Of a stretch of 64,000 bases of DNA, positions 49,394 through 61,497 are shown in pieces. This stretch comes from Porogramme epimiltina (lineage: Eukaryota > Basidiomycota > Agaricomycetes > Polyporales > Polyporaceae), in NCBI GenBank assembly GCA_900155495.1, contig FTLJ01000108.1:1-64000 (forward strand). The letters are read 5' to 3'. Under the pieces are notes generated by a model. The model saw only the letters and a program-made list of their open reading frames with translations, searched no databases and had not been told where the DNA came from. The translations under genes and the position numbers were made by a program. Every line of letters begins with the position of its first letter. The stretch's first letter is position 1.

Positions 49394-52300
49394 TCATGCA
49401 TGCATGCCGACCTGGAAGTTCATCACAGTTTTTGTGGCGTTGAGCGCGACCCACATTGCTTGCAAAAGCGCCCATCCGAAACCGACTGTAACACCAAGTT
49501 AGTGACTTCCGACCCAAAACTGAAGACATAACACTCACTGATGAGGATAGGGATCCAGAAGAGGACAAGCATCCTGTCGTCTACACACATACCCATAGAA
49601 GTTAGTGAATGAACGCATTAGGAAACTTAGGTCCACTCACGTTTCTTCTGTGCCCGCCGCGCGGGCTTGCGCGTAGGCCTATAGCCATACAGCTGTACTT
49701 CCTCCTCCGGCACGGCCGCGTCGACATATCCAACTTGCCTCGGCGCCGCGCGGTCGCGCCCCTCTTCGGCGACGCTGGAAGCCACCTCCGGCATCTTCTG
49801 CTCCGCACGCGACGGCTCGCCCTCCTCGATTGGTACCTTCGTGTCCTCGGGGAAGTCTGCAACGTCCGGGCCTCCCTCGCGAGGCGTGTACGCCGGCGGC
49901 GGATTGTCCGTCTCCTGCGGCTGCGCCTCGGCTACGCGCGCGGTCCCGGTCTGCGCCTGCGTCGCCTGCTGCATCCACTTCTCCCAGAACGCGCGCCAGT
50001 CTGCGCTCGAGAAGCCCGGCGACCTCGGCTCCGCGCCCTCCTCGGGCCCGCGTCCATGTTCGCCTTCACCCTTCTTCTCGCCTGCGCCTTGAGTCTTCTC
50101 GTCTGCGCCGCGCCAGAGCTGCTGGATCGGCACGAGCACGGGCATGACGGGGATTTGCTGCAGGGCGCCCCACGCCGGGATCAAGCCCGCCGGAAGCGCG
50201 GGCATGTGCATCTGTGGGAGCGGGTTCGGGAGCTGCATCTGCATCTGCGCGAGCACGCCCTGCGGGAGCTGTAGCTGCGCCACCAGCGTCCGGTAAAGCG
50301 TCGCCGCGAACGTGGCCGCCGCCGCCTCCTGCTGCTTCTCGTCTGAGCTCGCGTTCGCAACCTCCAGCGCCTTCTTCTCGGCTGCGGCAGAGGGGAGCGC
50401 AGGCGAGGGCGCGCGCTTGACGTCAGGCTCGGGGACAGCGAACGTGGGGAGGTCAGGGACGGCCGTGGAGACCCCGCGCGTTCGGAGATTGCGCCGAGAG
50501 CTTGTGCGGACTGCGCGCCGGCGGAGAGTGCTGCGAGGCTCGGGCTGCTCGTCCGACTCCTCGTCGATGTCCGCCCACGCCGCCTCGTCCGAATCGCTAC
50601 TGCTCTCCGCACTGAGGCTGGAGCGCTCGCTATCAGACACGGAGATGAAGTCGAAGAAGCCGGCGGGACCAATCTCGGCGGGAGTCCTACCCGCTGCGTC
50701 AACGACATCCAGCGCGGCGCCGGCATCGACGAGTGCACGTGCACACTCCGTAGCGCTGGTGAACGCCGCGAGGAACAACGCCGTGCAGCCGTTGTTGTCG
50801 CGCGCGTCGACGTCAATGTCGTGCGCGAGCAAGAAGCGGACTAGCGCTGGGAAACCCGCGAGGGTTGCGAGGTGAAGGAGTGTCTGGCCGCTGGAGGTCT
50901 GCTTCGAGATAGAGGCCATGCTGGAAGGCGAGACACCGTCGACGGGCACATCTAGAATGGCGAGGAAGTCGAGGAGCGTCTTCTCGAAGTCTGTGCTGTC
51001 GCCCGCCCGCCCAAGGAGCAAGCGGGATGAGAGCTGCATAGCGCCGCCCACGTTTGTCGACATGCCCCCGTCGGTGTCGGGCCCGCCGGTGTTGCCGACG
51101 ATGCGCATGGCAATGTTCCTCGCGTCTTCGATCTTCCCTGTCATCTTCAAACCAACAACTTGCAACGCGAGCTCCATCCTATAAAGAGTTGAGTCACGAG
51201 GCCATTAGTGCGAAACATGATGCCACTCACAGAGCTCTGTCAGTCTCGTCGGTGTACGTGAACAGGCACGGCGGAGTGCCGTCTTCCTCTTTGGGGAGAC
51301 CATCGAACCATACGTGTACTTGTCCAGGGGCAACGCTAGGTGGCAGGATGCATACGAGCGTGTTGTCGCTCCAGCGTTGAGTTGACGTCGACGAGGTGGA
51401 TCCGAACACACAGTTGAGCTGCATCGCGGAATGGAAGTTGGCGCCGAGTACTGTGATCTCGATTCCGCCGAACGTGGGACCAGCAGCAGGAATAAGCCTG
51501 TGTATGCGAGGCATTGGAAGAGTTAGAGGCGGGGGTGGGTCGTGTTTGAAGTGCATAAACGACATTGGAACAGCTGTGGGAGCCTGTGACATGGCAAGAT
51601 CCATAGGCTCGACCACTTGCTGTGGCAGGGCGTGGTGAGGTTGAGGGATGTATGACGCAGCGGAGGGGTCTTGGAAGGAAACAGCGGGGGACGCCAACTC
51701 GGAGCAATCCGGCATCGAGACATCTATATTATAGTGCGTGCTCATGAGTTCGTCAATAGAAGGACGGGCGTCGTACGAAGCCATCAATGGGCTTGCCACG
51801 GCTGTCGACACAGAGCTATCAAGAGCCTCTTGCGAGTTCCCGGGGATGACGTGCGCTTGCTCGTGGCCATGATAAGGAGGCGAGCCCACACTCGGCTCGT
51901 GGGAGCTATATGGCGACTGCACGATGTGCTCGTTGAAGTCATAGGGAGAAGGATGCTGCTCGCCAAGGTAGGATGAGGGCTGCTGTTCGCCAGGGCTGAA
52001 GACCGAGGGGGACGGGGAGACGACAGAAGTGACGATCTGCAAAGGGGGAGAGCTCGCACTCTGGAGTGGAGACGACGGCCTCGTTGCAAACGCCGAGTTC
52101 AGTTCAGACGGCGACTGCAAACTGCCGCTACTGCTTTGACGTTGAAGCCGTGAAACCCTATCGCTCGCATCGTACGGCTTGGCGCGCTTCTTCGACCTCT
52201 CCGAGCCCCCCATTTTCTTCCTCTTTGTTGCTCCCTCCGACGCCTCGGTCCCATTCACCGTCCAGTCAAGCTTGGAACCAAACTCAGTCGTGGTCTTCTG

Positions 52301-53585
52301 CGAGTTTACGCCGGTGCTCTTGTGGTCATCGGTGATCATGATGGGTTTCGTGGTGCCGGTGCCGACGATCCGACCATTGTGATCAAGCATGGCGAAGTGG
52401 AGGTTGAATCCTGTCTTCTCGCGGTGGTGACGGCAATAGCACGTAATGCGCAAGGGAAGAATCACAGATCCAGAGGAGAAGTCGAGGACTTCCGGGCAGT
52501 TGAACTGTAAGATGTTCGAGGTGTCTTCGTGCTTTCCCTTTCCCGGGATAACTCGGGGTTCTTCTTGCGATTCTGAATCGGAGCGCGCGGGCCTTACACG
52601 TGCTGCAATCTTCCGTGCTACCCTCTTCGCCTGAGAAGAGGGGGTGAGCGGAGTCTATTGCGCCCGGAGATAAGGAGCGTACCTCGCGCGTCTGGCAACT
52701 CGAACAGACGATGACTCGGGTATTGGGGGGCGTAGCGCACGTAATTTCGGCCGTAAGATACAGAGTCTCTTCGATGGGTGCGTCTAGAGCATGGTGTCAA
52801 GCAAACTATTGGGGCCGAAGGCAAAATCTACCCACCAACTTTGCCCTCTTTCCGCGTCCTCTTCTTCGTGCTTGTACCTTTAGGTAGCCGCAGCCATTTC
52901 CAGCTGCCAACCTTGTCGTATTTGAAAGGTTCTCCGGAGGAGGCGGAGGCGTGGGCCAGATCAACAGTTAGACGGATTTGGGTCTCGACTCTCGATTTGG
53001 TACCGCCTTCTGGGAGGCTTGGGAACATGATCGGCAAACTGGGGCCAATGAGCCGATGGTGCGGTAAAGACGGAGTATAACGCACTTGGAACACGCCGCT
53101 TTCTCAGGAAACACGACACGCTGAACAGCAGGGGGGTCCTTGCGAATCTGGGCGGGTGGGGGTATCGGCTTCGTGCTTGCGATGGATTGGTGGGTTCCAG
53201 TGAGACCAGAGATGGACACGTCGGGTGAGGAAGGGTTGGTGACAGGGCAGAACATGGATTCAGGCGCGACCTCGTGCGCAGCGGGTGTAGCACTGAACAG
53301 TCTTGGGGTTGGCGAAAGAAATGAAAGGAGCAGAAATGCGACTCACTCTTCATACACGTGCTCCTGTAAAAGATCCTCTAGGCTGAGCGTCGGCCGCTCT
53401 TCTGTCTTATGGCCATGATCTCCGAATTGAATTCCGCCGGAGAGAAGAAAGTCGGCGTTGGGAAGTGATTTGCACCACGCGGAAAGGTCTTGGCTCATGG
53501 CGGGTTCGAGGGAGTCGGATGCATCGGGAGTTGTGGGAGTCGGCGAGGGCGACCGCGAGCACGCGGTCGCGGACGAGGAGGACAT
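49394..53585 (-). CDS. MGA2: MGA2/SPT23-type ER membrane transcription factor
   Basis: Membrane-tethered activator. In yeast the homologs sense membrane saturation and drive OLE1 desaturase after Rsp5- and proteasome-dependent release. In order: an acidic N-terminus (SLEDLLQEHVYEE), a DNA-binding-like region (SRVETQIRLTVDLA, KYDKVGSWKWLRLPKG, ILQFNCPEVLDFSSGSVILP, RITCYCRHHREKTGFNLHF), a Ser/Pro linker, an IPT/TIG domain (IHRLIPAAGPTFGGIEITVL), ankyrin repeats (GQTLLHLATLAGFPALVRFL, NNGCTALFLAAFTSA), a long disordered region with NPPPAYTP, and a single helix (LVLFWIPILIIGFGWALLQA) 22 residues before the stop. Splicing out about 47 nt near 53046-53092 joins KAACSN to LPIMFPSLPEGG in frame. The PPxY near the membrane is a plausible Rsp5 site. 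Confidence 0.92.
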
Positions 53586-54134
53586 GGGTAGGACGTGGCG
53601 AGCACGACGAGGACGGCGGGGAACAAGAGAGATTGGAGCCGCGGCGAGTCCGTAGGCGTGGCCCCTAAACGGCAGGCTGCTGCTTATGTAATATCGTTAC
53701 GGCAGCCATCTCACGTTATGCCCCAGCGCAGCACGGGCCCTGTACCGCCAATCCCAAACTCTTTCATTTACTTACACGCCTGCATTTAAGGCTCGAAATT
53801 TGTTATCTATGACTTGGTTCTGCCTCCTCAGGCCAGAGGGATACGGCGCATCGGCCCTTTGGCCCCACCGAACCTGAAGCGCACATTTCTGTTCTCCATC
53901 ACGACAACATCTTTTCGCAAGGCTGTTAGACGCCGCCACCATAAAAGGATGCCGAACATGCCCATTCCACGTTCGCAGCGTGATCGCGTCGCCCACACAA
54001 ATACTGATAGGTGAGCGCAAAACAAAGTGCATTACAATGGAATTGTGGATACAGCACGTCACAAAATAGTAGGACATGGCCGACACAGTAGTACGGCACG
54101 ATAGAGCATGATGGACAGGGCAACTCGCTGTGGC
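53586..54134. other. MGA2-NUP50 intergenic
   Basis: Lies between the MGA2 start and the NUP50 stop. No gene seen. The long NUP50-frame opening toward 53926 is not coding beyond the RanBP1 end. Confidence 0.5.
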
Positions 54135-56471
54135 TCACGCCGCATCCTTGGCCTTTACGAAAGCAATTTCGCGCTCGAGGGCGGCGAGGAGCGCCTGCGC
54201 CTGTTCCCCAGTCTTTATGCGTATCCGGTATGGCACCGACGCACCCTCGTCGTGGCCCATGAACGAGACCGTCTTGTCCGTGAGTTTGGCGTTCATACCC
54301 GAGTGGATGCGGAAGTTCTGTGGGTATGAAAGGAGAGGAGAATACGTTAGCGTATATTGGGAGAGGGGGATGGACAAGCATGTGAAAGAATGGCCGGTAG
54401 GTATGTGTGCCGGGGAACCACACCCTGGCGCACCCCACAACTTTGCGCTGTCTACGCCGCACCCCATCAGATACGACGCGTCTGAGCGCGGCAGCAAAAA
54501 GAATGGGGACCAATAGAGAAATAGTAGACGCCGAGTTACGGAGAAGCAACACGGTACTCACAATCGTAATTTTACCCGTGCTGCTGTTCCTCATCAGCAA
54601 GCGGCGCGCGTCCGTCTCCTTGTGCCGCTTCACACGCAGCACGCCGACGCCCAGGTCGCCCCACTGGGGTTTCCCCTCCTTGTCTGCCGTCATCTTGTAC
54701 ACCTTGCTCCGAATCTCGTGCAACGTCTCCTCGCCCTCCTCGCCTTCACCCTCCTGGTCATGCACAGACCCGCTCGCGAGGAGCACCGGCGGCGGCGGCT
54801 GCGAGGACCCAGCACTTTCGGGCGCGGGCGTGCTCTCGAGCGACGACTCGTCCTTTTCCTTGTCTCCCTCCAGCGCGGGCGCGGGCGCGATCGGCTTTGC
54901 CCCAAACGAGAACGGGAGCGCCCTGAGCGGCGGCGCATCCAGTCCAGGTGTCTTCGTGGCGCTTCCGAACCCGAAGCCAACGGGATTACCAAGGGCTCCT
55001 GGCCCCGTCGCTTTAGGCGCCGCCCCGAACAGGAACGCTGGCGGCGGCGGCGGCGCACCCCCGCCAAACGAAAAGAGAGAGTTGGATTTCGGTGTGTCGT
55101 CTTTGTCCGCCGCGGGCGTCGACGCGCCGGTGCTGGTGCCGAAGGGCGAGCTGGCGCCAGAGCCGAAGAGCGAGGGGAGCTTGTCGGTGCCCTTGTCCGC
55201 CTCGTCTTTATCCTGAGACGTGGTTTCGGCTTTGGCAGTTGTGAGTGTACCGAAGATCGAGCCTGAGGAGTCCCGCGAGGGGTTTCCAAAGCCAAAGGAG
55301 GGTGCAGAGCTCGAGGCGGTCCCGCCAAAAGCCCCGGAGGAGCCGAACGAGAAGGCGGACTTCGGAGCGTCTGAGGAACTCGCCTGGGGCTTGTCTGGCT
55401 TCGAGGTTGGGAAGTTGAATGGGCTGCCCAGCGAGCTGCCGGTACTACTGCTTGTGTCGAGCTTGGGCACGAAACCTCCCAACGCTGGCGAAGAGGTGGA
55501 CGTGCTTGGAGCAGTGCTCGAGGGCTTGAAGCCGCCAAATCCACCAAAGCTGGTAGGAGGTGCAGGCATTACTAGTGTGGGTTTGGGGGCTTCGTTGACC
55601 TTTGGAGTTGGAATTACAAGTGCTGGTGCGGGGGCGGGTGCAGGTGCCTTCGACTCAGCCTTGGACTTGCTCTGGAAGTCAGACTTCGCAGTGACGCGAA
55701 GAGCCTTGTATCGCTCTAGCATTTCCGCGACATCCGTGAATGGGTCCGACTCGATCGCCTTGTGGACCGCTGCGAGGAAGGACGTATTCAAGCCGCGGAG
55801 CGCCATGTAGTACTCTACCTCGCTCCGGTCCTCATTGTCCTCCGTGGCAGGCGCCTTTGAAGTCGCACTTGCAGAGCTCGAGACGATGGACGCGAAGGCT
55901 TTTGTGGCAGGCGACGCAGATGAGGATACGGACGGTCCAAACGAAGGGTTCGAGGGAGGGTTCCCAAACGAGAAGGGGGCACTTGAAGCCGCGGGGAGGG
56001 CGGGCGAGAGTTTTGGTGCGCCGGGAGGTGCGGATGGTGAGGCGAAGGAGAAGGGGGCTGGGGAGGGTGCAGAAGAGCCAAACCCACCAAACCCACCAAA
56101 TTTTGGGGCTGACGGAGGCTGAGCAATCATGTGAGTATGTGAAGGCTCGCCAGTGGAGAAGTACGCACGTCTGGGGCTACCGAGGATGGGGCTGCTGTCG
56201 TCGTGCCACCAAGGTTTGAACGTCTGGGTAGGCCTCGTATTCTATGCCGCGCGAGGCTTCAGTGTCATCTCAGTAAGCGTAGAGCACATTCCACTGACTG
56301 TCGGGTCGCAAGCACGGTCTCATCCGCCTTCCTGAAGCCGGTGCCAACCTCCTGCACAAGTGGTTCGTTGACATCACATTGGTGAAAGAAATATATACAA
56401 CGCACCTCAATTTCATCGTCCCCATCCTCGTCGTCGTCCTTGATCAGTTGCCTGTCCGCGACTCTCTTCAT
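54135..56471 (-). CDS. NUP50: Nucleoporin NUP50/Nup2 type (FG repeats plus RanBP1 domain)
   Basis: Mobile nuclear-basket nucleoporin that helps importin recycling. The first exon and second exon give the NUP50 signature (MKRVADRQLIKDDDEDGDDE, EEVGTGFRKADETVLATRQ). A long segment with FG-type repeats follows (KFGGFGGFGSS, PFSFGNPPSNP, SAFSFGSSGAFGG, SLFSFGGGAPPP), then a conserved helix region (EYYMALRGLNTSFLAAVHKA). The C-terminal RanBP1 domain reads ETLHEIRSKVYKMTADKEGK, LGVGVLRVKRHKETDARRLL, MRNSSTGKITI, NFRIHSGMNAKLTDKTVSFM and EQAQALLAALEREIAFVKAK. Short introns lie near the start and inside the RanBP1 part. The strand opposite the repeats is also open because of composition and is not a gene. 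Confidence 0.93.
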
Positions 56472-57049
56472 TATTTCGGTGGCGCGTGAGGGTGTGGAAG
56501 AGAGAAGAGTGGGAGGAGAACAAGAGTTCAATTGCGTGGTGTGGCCCACGGTCGCGGCGGCGCGTCAGTCCTCTCGCGCGACGAGCACGTGCCTCGACGC
56601 GTTTCAAGAACTCGAGTGAGCGCGCTACGCCCGCTGTGTTTGGTACTCATTAGTTTATTATAATAACAGCGGTACTAAATCCCGTGACGGTACGTATGAA
56701 GGACAAGGCTCAAGATTTCTAGCAAGGGCCAAGGTACCAATCTGCGTAAAGGGGGCGACGTGCCAGAAGCTCAAATGCAGACGCTATGCCGTGCTACTTG
56801 TAACGAGCCATCCCCTACACTGCTAAAACCGCTAACTGTCGGCATTGATAATAATCCATGCCCGGAGGCTAGCGGCCTAAGAATCCATTGGCATGCGCAC
56901 ATTATGTGCCTGCTTGACTTGTTTTTAGGCGTCTCCACTGTTCCTGTCCCATTTATATTTAATACACCGCGGCGTAAATACCACCGCTTTTAAATTCCCG
57001 CCCGACAAGAAACGGCCACGCCCCCAAACAGGAAACCACTAAATCGAGC
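56472..57049. other. NUP50-GYP1 intergenic
   Basis: 578 bp containing the NUP50 promoter side and the GYP1 3' end. No gene seen; AT-rich around 56640-56660 and 56940-56980. Confidence 0.5.
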
Positions 57050-59111
57050 TCACTTGCCAAAATGGCTCTGGGCATTGTGCCACGTCGAGTAGTGCACGAA
57101 CGCCTCGCTGAGCAACATTTCGACCTCGTGCTCTGTCCAGCCCTGTGTTGGGAGCGACTGGAGGTACATGATGATTCCCTAAGGTATCTGTATGAGCGTG
57201 CAGCCAGATGAGGGAAGGGAGTTTGAGCGTACCTGGAAGTCCATCTCCTGCAGCCTTTTACTCCAACGGACGAGGAAGGCCGAACAGACATAGAGGTGGA
57301 ACTGGGAGAACGCATCCGTGCCTTCGGCCTGAGGGTGACGGGGGGACAGTGAGTAACGTACCGAGGAGCAGCGGAGAGACCGGGGAACGTACAAGGTACG
57401 TGTCCCACATGCGGATCGTGTTCTGCACGCTGATCTCGCGCATGAGCAAACAGTTCATCCATCGAAACGCGAACTGCATAAACTCGACATTCTCCGCCTC
57501 TAGATGTGCGGAGAGCGGCGCTGCACAAGCAAAGTTAGGATAGGTCCGACGGTATTGTAGGGCAAGACGATGACGCACCATCTATTCGCGCGACGAGCTC
57601 CGCCATACGCTTCACGCTCCGGTGGATTCCAGGCTGGCCCGCGATGTAGTTGTCTTGAATGCCGTCAAGTAGACGCGAAAGACACCAGAACGTGTCAGCT
57701 TCAACCGCTATTCGAACAGAGTCCGGGAGAATGGAAGTATCGAACTCTTCTGGATCGGAGTCTACGCACACAAACTTAGTGCAATCGAGCACAGAGTGGG
57801 CAGGAAGACTGTACCGATATATGCTGACAGGAAGACTTGGAAGAACGGTGTCGCGAGATCATTGATGCCTTGTACATAGCCACTGGCCGGATGGCGGATC
57901 GCCCACACGCACAATATGCGCTCTAAACTCTATCCTCCGTGCGTTTAGGCGAGGGGGCCACGAGCCGACGGGGAATAGTAGGACACTCACCCGCTGCGTG
58001 GAACCCTGCATCCACAACATGACACCCGGCCGTGTGCGGGGTACGTCGATCTCGATTTGATGCCAGATTTGCTGGTCAAGACCATCCCGGCCGCGAGCGA
58101 AGGTGGTATCAACAAGGGAGGCATACTCTCGTCGTTTTCGAGCGACAGTGGAAGAGCGTGTGGGTTTGGGGAGGGGGAGGTAGCCCTTTGAGAGGCATCA
58201 ATGGATGCACAAGAGTGAATAAACGGATATTTACGCACCAGAAGCAGCGGCCAAACAAGAGGACGGAGGTCGTTGGGGACGCCGTTCCACGCGAGCTTTC
58301 GCAGCTGGGCTGCGCTCCGTCGCGATCAGATGGCCATCCCCGTGCGCAGAGTGTGCCACGTACCAATGTCCACGTCGTCCCGGTCTATGCACTCTACGAA
58401 CTTCCGTCTTCGGTTGACCCGGATGGAGTGCTCGCGCGCCTCCTTCTCCGATGCGCCTGGCGGCGTGCTTGGGTCCGCCTTGCCCTTGCCGTGTGCGTCG
58501 CGGTGGATGACGTGGAGGGGATCTACGCACTGGGTGAGGGGTCAACGAGCGCACGCGATCCGGCATAGCGCACCGTTCACGATCTCCTGTGCATCGTCGC
58601 GGAGGACAGCCCGGTCGTATCGCGGGCGTGACGGCGCCGCGGCCGCGTCTGCGTCCGGGTCGAGTTCGCCTACGACCATCTCGGAGTCAAGCTCGTCGTA
58701 TTGTGAGCTTGCGCCCGCCGCATGGAAGTGTGTCGCTGGAGCGGCCGCAGAATCGCGGCTCTCGAGGCTGCCGCGCTCGGTGGACGTGCGCACGATTGTC
58801 CAGCCGCTCTTGCCAGGTTGTTCGCCCTTGGGCGGGTAAGAGCTTGGGGCTTGAACATGCGTGTATGAGAATGCTAGGGTGGACGAGGAGTTGTTAAGAG
58901 CAGGGCGAGGGACAGGTTTGGGTGCGGTAGTCGAGGAAGATGCGCGGGCGTTGGAGGGTGCACGCTTCCAGTCCTGCTTGGAAGTAGACTCTGAGTCGGA
59001 TGCGCTGTCCCAGGCATCGTCTTCGCCCCAGTCATTGATCGAGTATGATGAGAACTTAGTCGTAGGATTAAGGCCGATGTGTGGGCGAGCGGGAGGAGGA
59101 CGAGCAGACAT
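57050..59111 (-). CDS. GYP1: TBC-domain Rab GTPase-activating protein (GYP1-like)
   Basis: Stimulates GTP hydrolysis by Rab GTPases (Ypt1 in yeast) at the Golgi. A disordered acidic N-terminus (NPTTKFSSYSINDWGEDDAW, then a Ser-rich linker, with SGWTIVRTSTERGSLESRDS) precedes the TBC domain: LRKLAWNGVPNDLRPLVWPL and LLGYLPLP (IxxDxxR-type region follows), ARKRREYASLVDTTF, IWHQIEIDVPRTRPGVMLW, the arginine-finger segment, ILYVWAIRHPASGYVQGIND (the YxQ glutamine finger), DTFWCLSRLLDGIQDNYIAG, RWMNCLLMREISVQNTIRMW and VEMLLSEAFVHYSTWHNAQS. It ends HFGK. Several short introns are placed by frame. Start at 59111 (MSARPPPARPHIGL). Confidence 0.93.
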
Positions 59112-59567
59112 CGCCGTGAGCGTTGAAGTGTTGGAGCAGTAGCGCAAGCATGGAGTCCAGACGTCCAGCGCCTCGTCATGCAGTATTCTTGGCACCGCCC
59201 TTCATGATCCCCTTGCGACTCACGGCGAGTCTCTATGAAAGCGTTTTTACGGGCTCATATCCGTGCGTGGTGTGTCTATCTCGAGCTCATCGTGCCTGTA
59301 TACGGTTCCTGAGCGACCAAATTGATCGTTATTCAATCGCCGAATTTCATTCCTCGGTGACTAACGCGCCCACATTAAAGCTAAACCGCGCGCGGCCCCG
59401 GGTAGATAGCAGGTGAAAATAGTGTTTACTACAAGATGTTTTATGCTGCACATATAACGAGCAAGATCTGACAAATGACTATCTTCACACTATCCGTGCC
59501 GCTTCCCCCTCTTCTCATATTGCGCTCCAATACAAGGTGTGGACAAGATCCGAAGGATGCGATTCGA
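59112..59567. other. GYP1-OYE-D intergenic
   Basis: 456 bp, the 5' side of GYP1 and 3' end of OYE-D. No gene seen. Confidence 0.5.
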
Positions 59568-60924
59568 TCATGCTCCCCGCCGCGCGATGAACTCCTGCGA
59601 GAAGGGATACGTTGTGTACCCCTTTGGGGTCATCGCCGTATAGAAAGTCGAACGCTCTGGTGTGTTGAGGGGTATGTTCTCCTTGAGGCGGAAAGGGAGA
59701 TCTGGCTGTATCAGCACAAAACGTTTGTGTTAGCATATGCAGCCTCGATATCAAGTCGACGAAAATGCGCTCACGTTCGCGAGAAAGAGCACACCGAACC
59801 CTACAAGCTGGCCCTTCTCTTCGGCGTCCTTGATGCTCGATTCGCGGTCGTACCCCCCGGTGGTGATCATAGGGCGCGGGGCCCACAACTTGTAAATGAA
59901 GTCGGCGTCCTGGCGCAGGAGAGGTCAGACTGCATTCTGATTTCGCAAGTTTCCTATGCGCACCCACCTTTGGGTCAGCAGGTCCTTTGGTTTCGAAAGC
60001 CCCAGTCGAGACCACATGGAGGTACGCCAAACGCGGATAGCGTAGCTTGAGCTGCTCTACCAGGTAGGTGAATGTTGGGATCGGGTCCTCCATGCGCATG
60101 TCCTGGTACACGCCCCATGGACTCAGCCTAATCGCCGCCTTGGACTCGGTGCCGACGGCTCGGACGACGGCGTCGACTACCTCCAGTGCGAAGCGTGCGC
60201 GGCTCTCTATTGATCCACCATAGGCGTCGGTGCGGGTGTTCGAGACGGACTGTAGGAATTGGTCGACGAGGTAGCCGTTGGCGCCAAGGATCTCGACGCC
60301 GTCGAAACCTGCGCGGTGCACGGCGTTCGCCGCAGCTTCACCGAACCAGCGTACATAATCTTTGATCTCTATCGCCCAGGGTGAAAGATATTAGGTAGAT
60401 ACCGGAGAGGTTGAACACAGCTTCACCTTCTAGGGTGAGCTCGCGCGGGACGTCGTCCGGCAGCTTGCTCAGTGGGATTGGGGAAGGCGCAACGAAGGGG
60501 TAGTCGGGGAACCGTTCATGGAAAATCGCAGGCCGCGCTGCGCGTCCGAGTGCCCATAGCTGGCAGAAGATGTACGAGCCCTTCGCGTGCACTGCATCGA
60601 CAACCTGTGCGTTCATGAGTGTCGGCTTTGGAATAAGTACGACTATATGCATACCTTCTTCCAAGCGGCGACTTGTTCGTCGGTCCAGATGCCGGAAGCG
60701 TGAGGCAGGCCGCTTGCCTGACCCGAGACGAAGGCTCCTTCTGTGATGATGAGGGTGCCGGGGACGCTTGCGCGCTGGGTGTAGTATTCGACAGTCAAGT
60801 CCGTTGGTACAGACACAGAATCGCTACGATAGCGCGTCAGAGGGGCATGGACCACGCGATGAGAGAGCATGATGTTGCCGAGGCGAATGGGCCGAAAGAG
60901 GACGGAGTCGGAGGAAGAGACCAT
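59568..60924 (-). CDS. Old yellow enzyme family oxidoreductase, variant active site (OYE-D)
   Basis: Exons are 60655-60924, 60427-60604, 59968-60368, 59775-59909 and 59568-59705, giving 373 residues, with the same four intron positions as OYE-A to -C. Visible are [68 protein letters not shown] and YPFSQEFI. The substrate-binding motif reads [15 protein letters not shown]: the His found in the paralogs (VHGAN or LHGAN) is Leu, while Asn and Tyr are kept. An in-frame ATG at 60978 would add 18 residues, but it lies only 7 nt from the TATA box at 60985-60992, so the ATG at 60924 is preferred. It probably still binds FMN but with changed substrate handling. Confidence 0.93.
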
Positions 60925-61497
60925 GTTAGAAGGAGAAACTTCGAGTAGGCTCTCGTTGATGTTGGAAGTGTCGCACATATCGCATATTTATATGGCTGTC
61001 TATACTGACAGCGCCATAATTGATAAGGGACACCGAAGTTGCTGACGGACTTGGTTCGGGATCGGTGAATAAATAGATTGGCTTGCGTGCACCTGGGGAG
61101 ATATAGCATCATCGCGCGACTCGAGACGATTTAGTGGTAGTTGTGGTGACCGAAGAACGCTCGCTGACTCACTGTGGGACCTTTCCGACTCATGAACTTT
61201 GGGGGGGGGGGTTCGTGAGGTACTTTTTGAGGAGACTTGGAAGGAGGTCTTCGCCTGTTGCACTTGTCTCTTAAGACTTGCTGGCTATGGTAGCATAGCC
61301 ACGTGCGAATATTCGCGGACATCGCGGACAGGCGTAATGAACCAGCCAACAATCGCACTGCAGCTGCATAAGGACGATAACAATCGTTCATTGACAAAAC
61401 GGTGACAAATGTAGCGCAAAGGATATGATGAGCGATAGAAATTCGTGACAGAAGCTCACCAGTCAACTGCGACATCCCACACAGAGACAAAAGTCCT
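60925..61497. other. Intergenic between OYE-D and the fucosyltransferase-like gene
   Basis: Holds the OYE-D promoter. A run of ten or more G at 61200-61210 sits in it. No gene seen. Confidence 0.5.
60985..60992 (-). promoter_or_regulatory. TATA box of OYE-D
   Basis: TATAAATA on the - strand lies 61 nt upstream of the preferred start codon (60924). Its position argues against the upstream in-frame ATG at 60978. Confidence 0.6.

Noticed and set aside
53926..54134. Extension of a 734-codon - strand frame past the NUP50 end
   Set aside because: The RanBP1 domain needs splicing into another frame that stops at 54135; the extension is chance read-through of introns.
54407..56219. Long + strand open frames opposite NUP50
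   Set aside because: Mirror products of the Ser/Gly/Pro-rich FG repeats.
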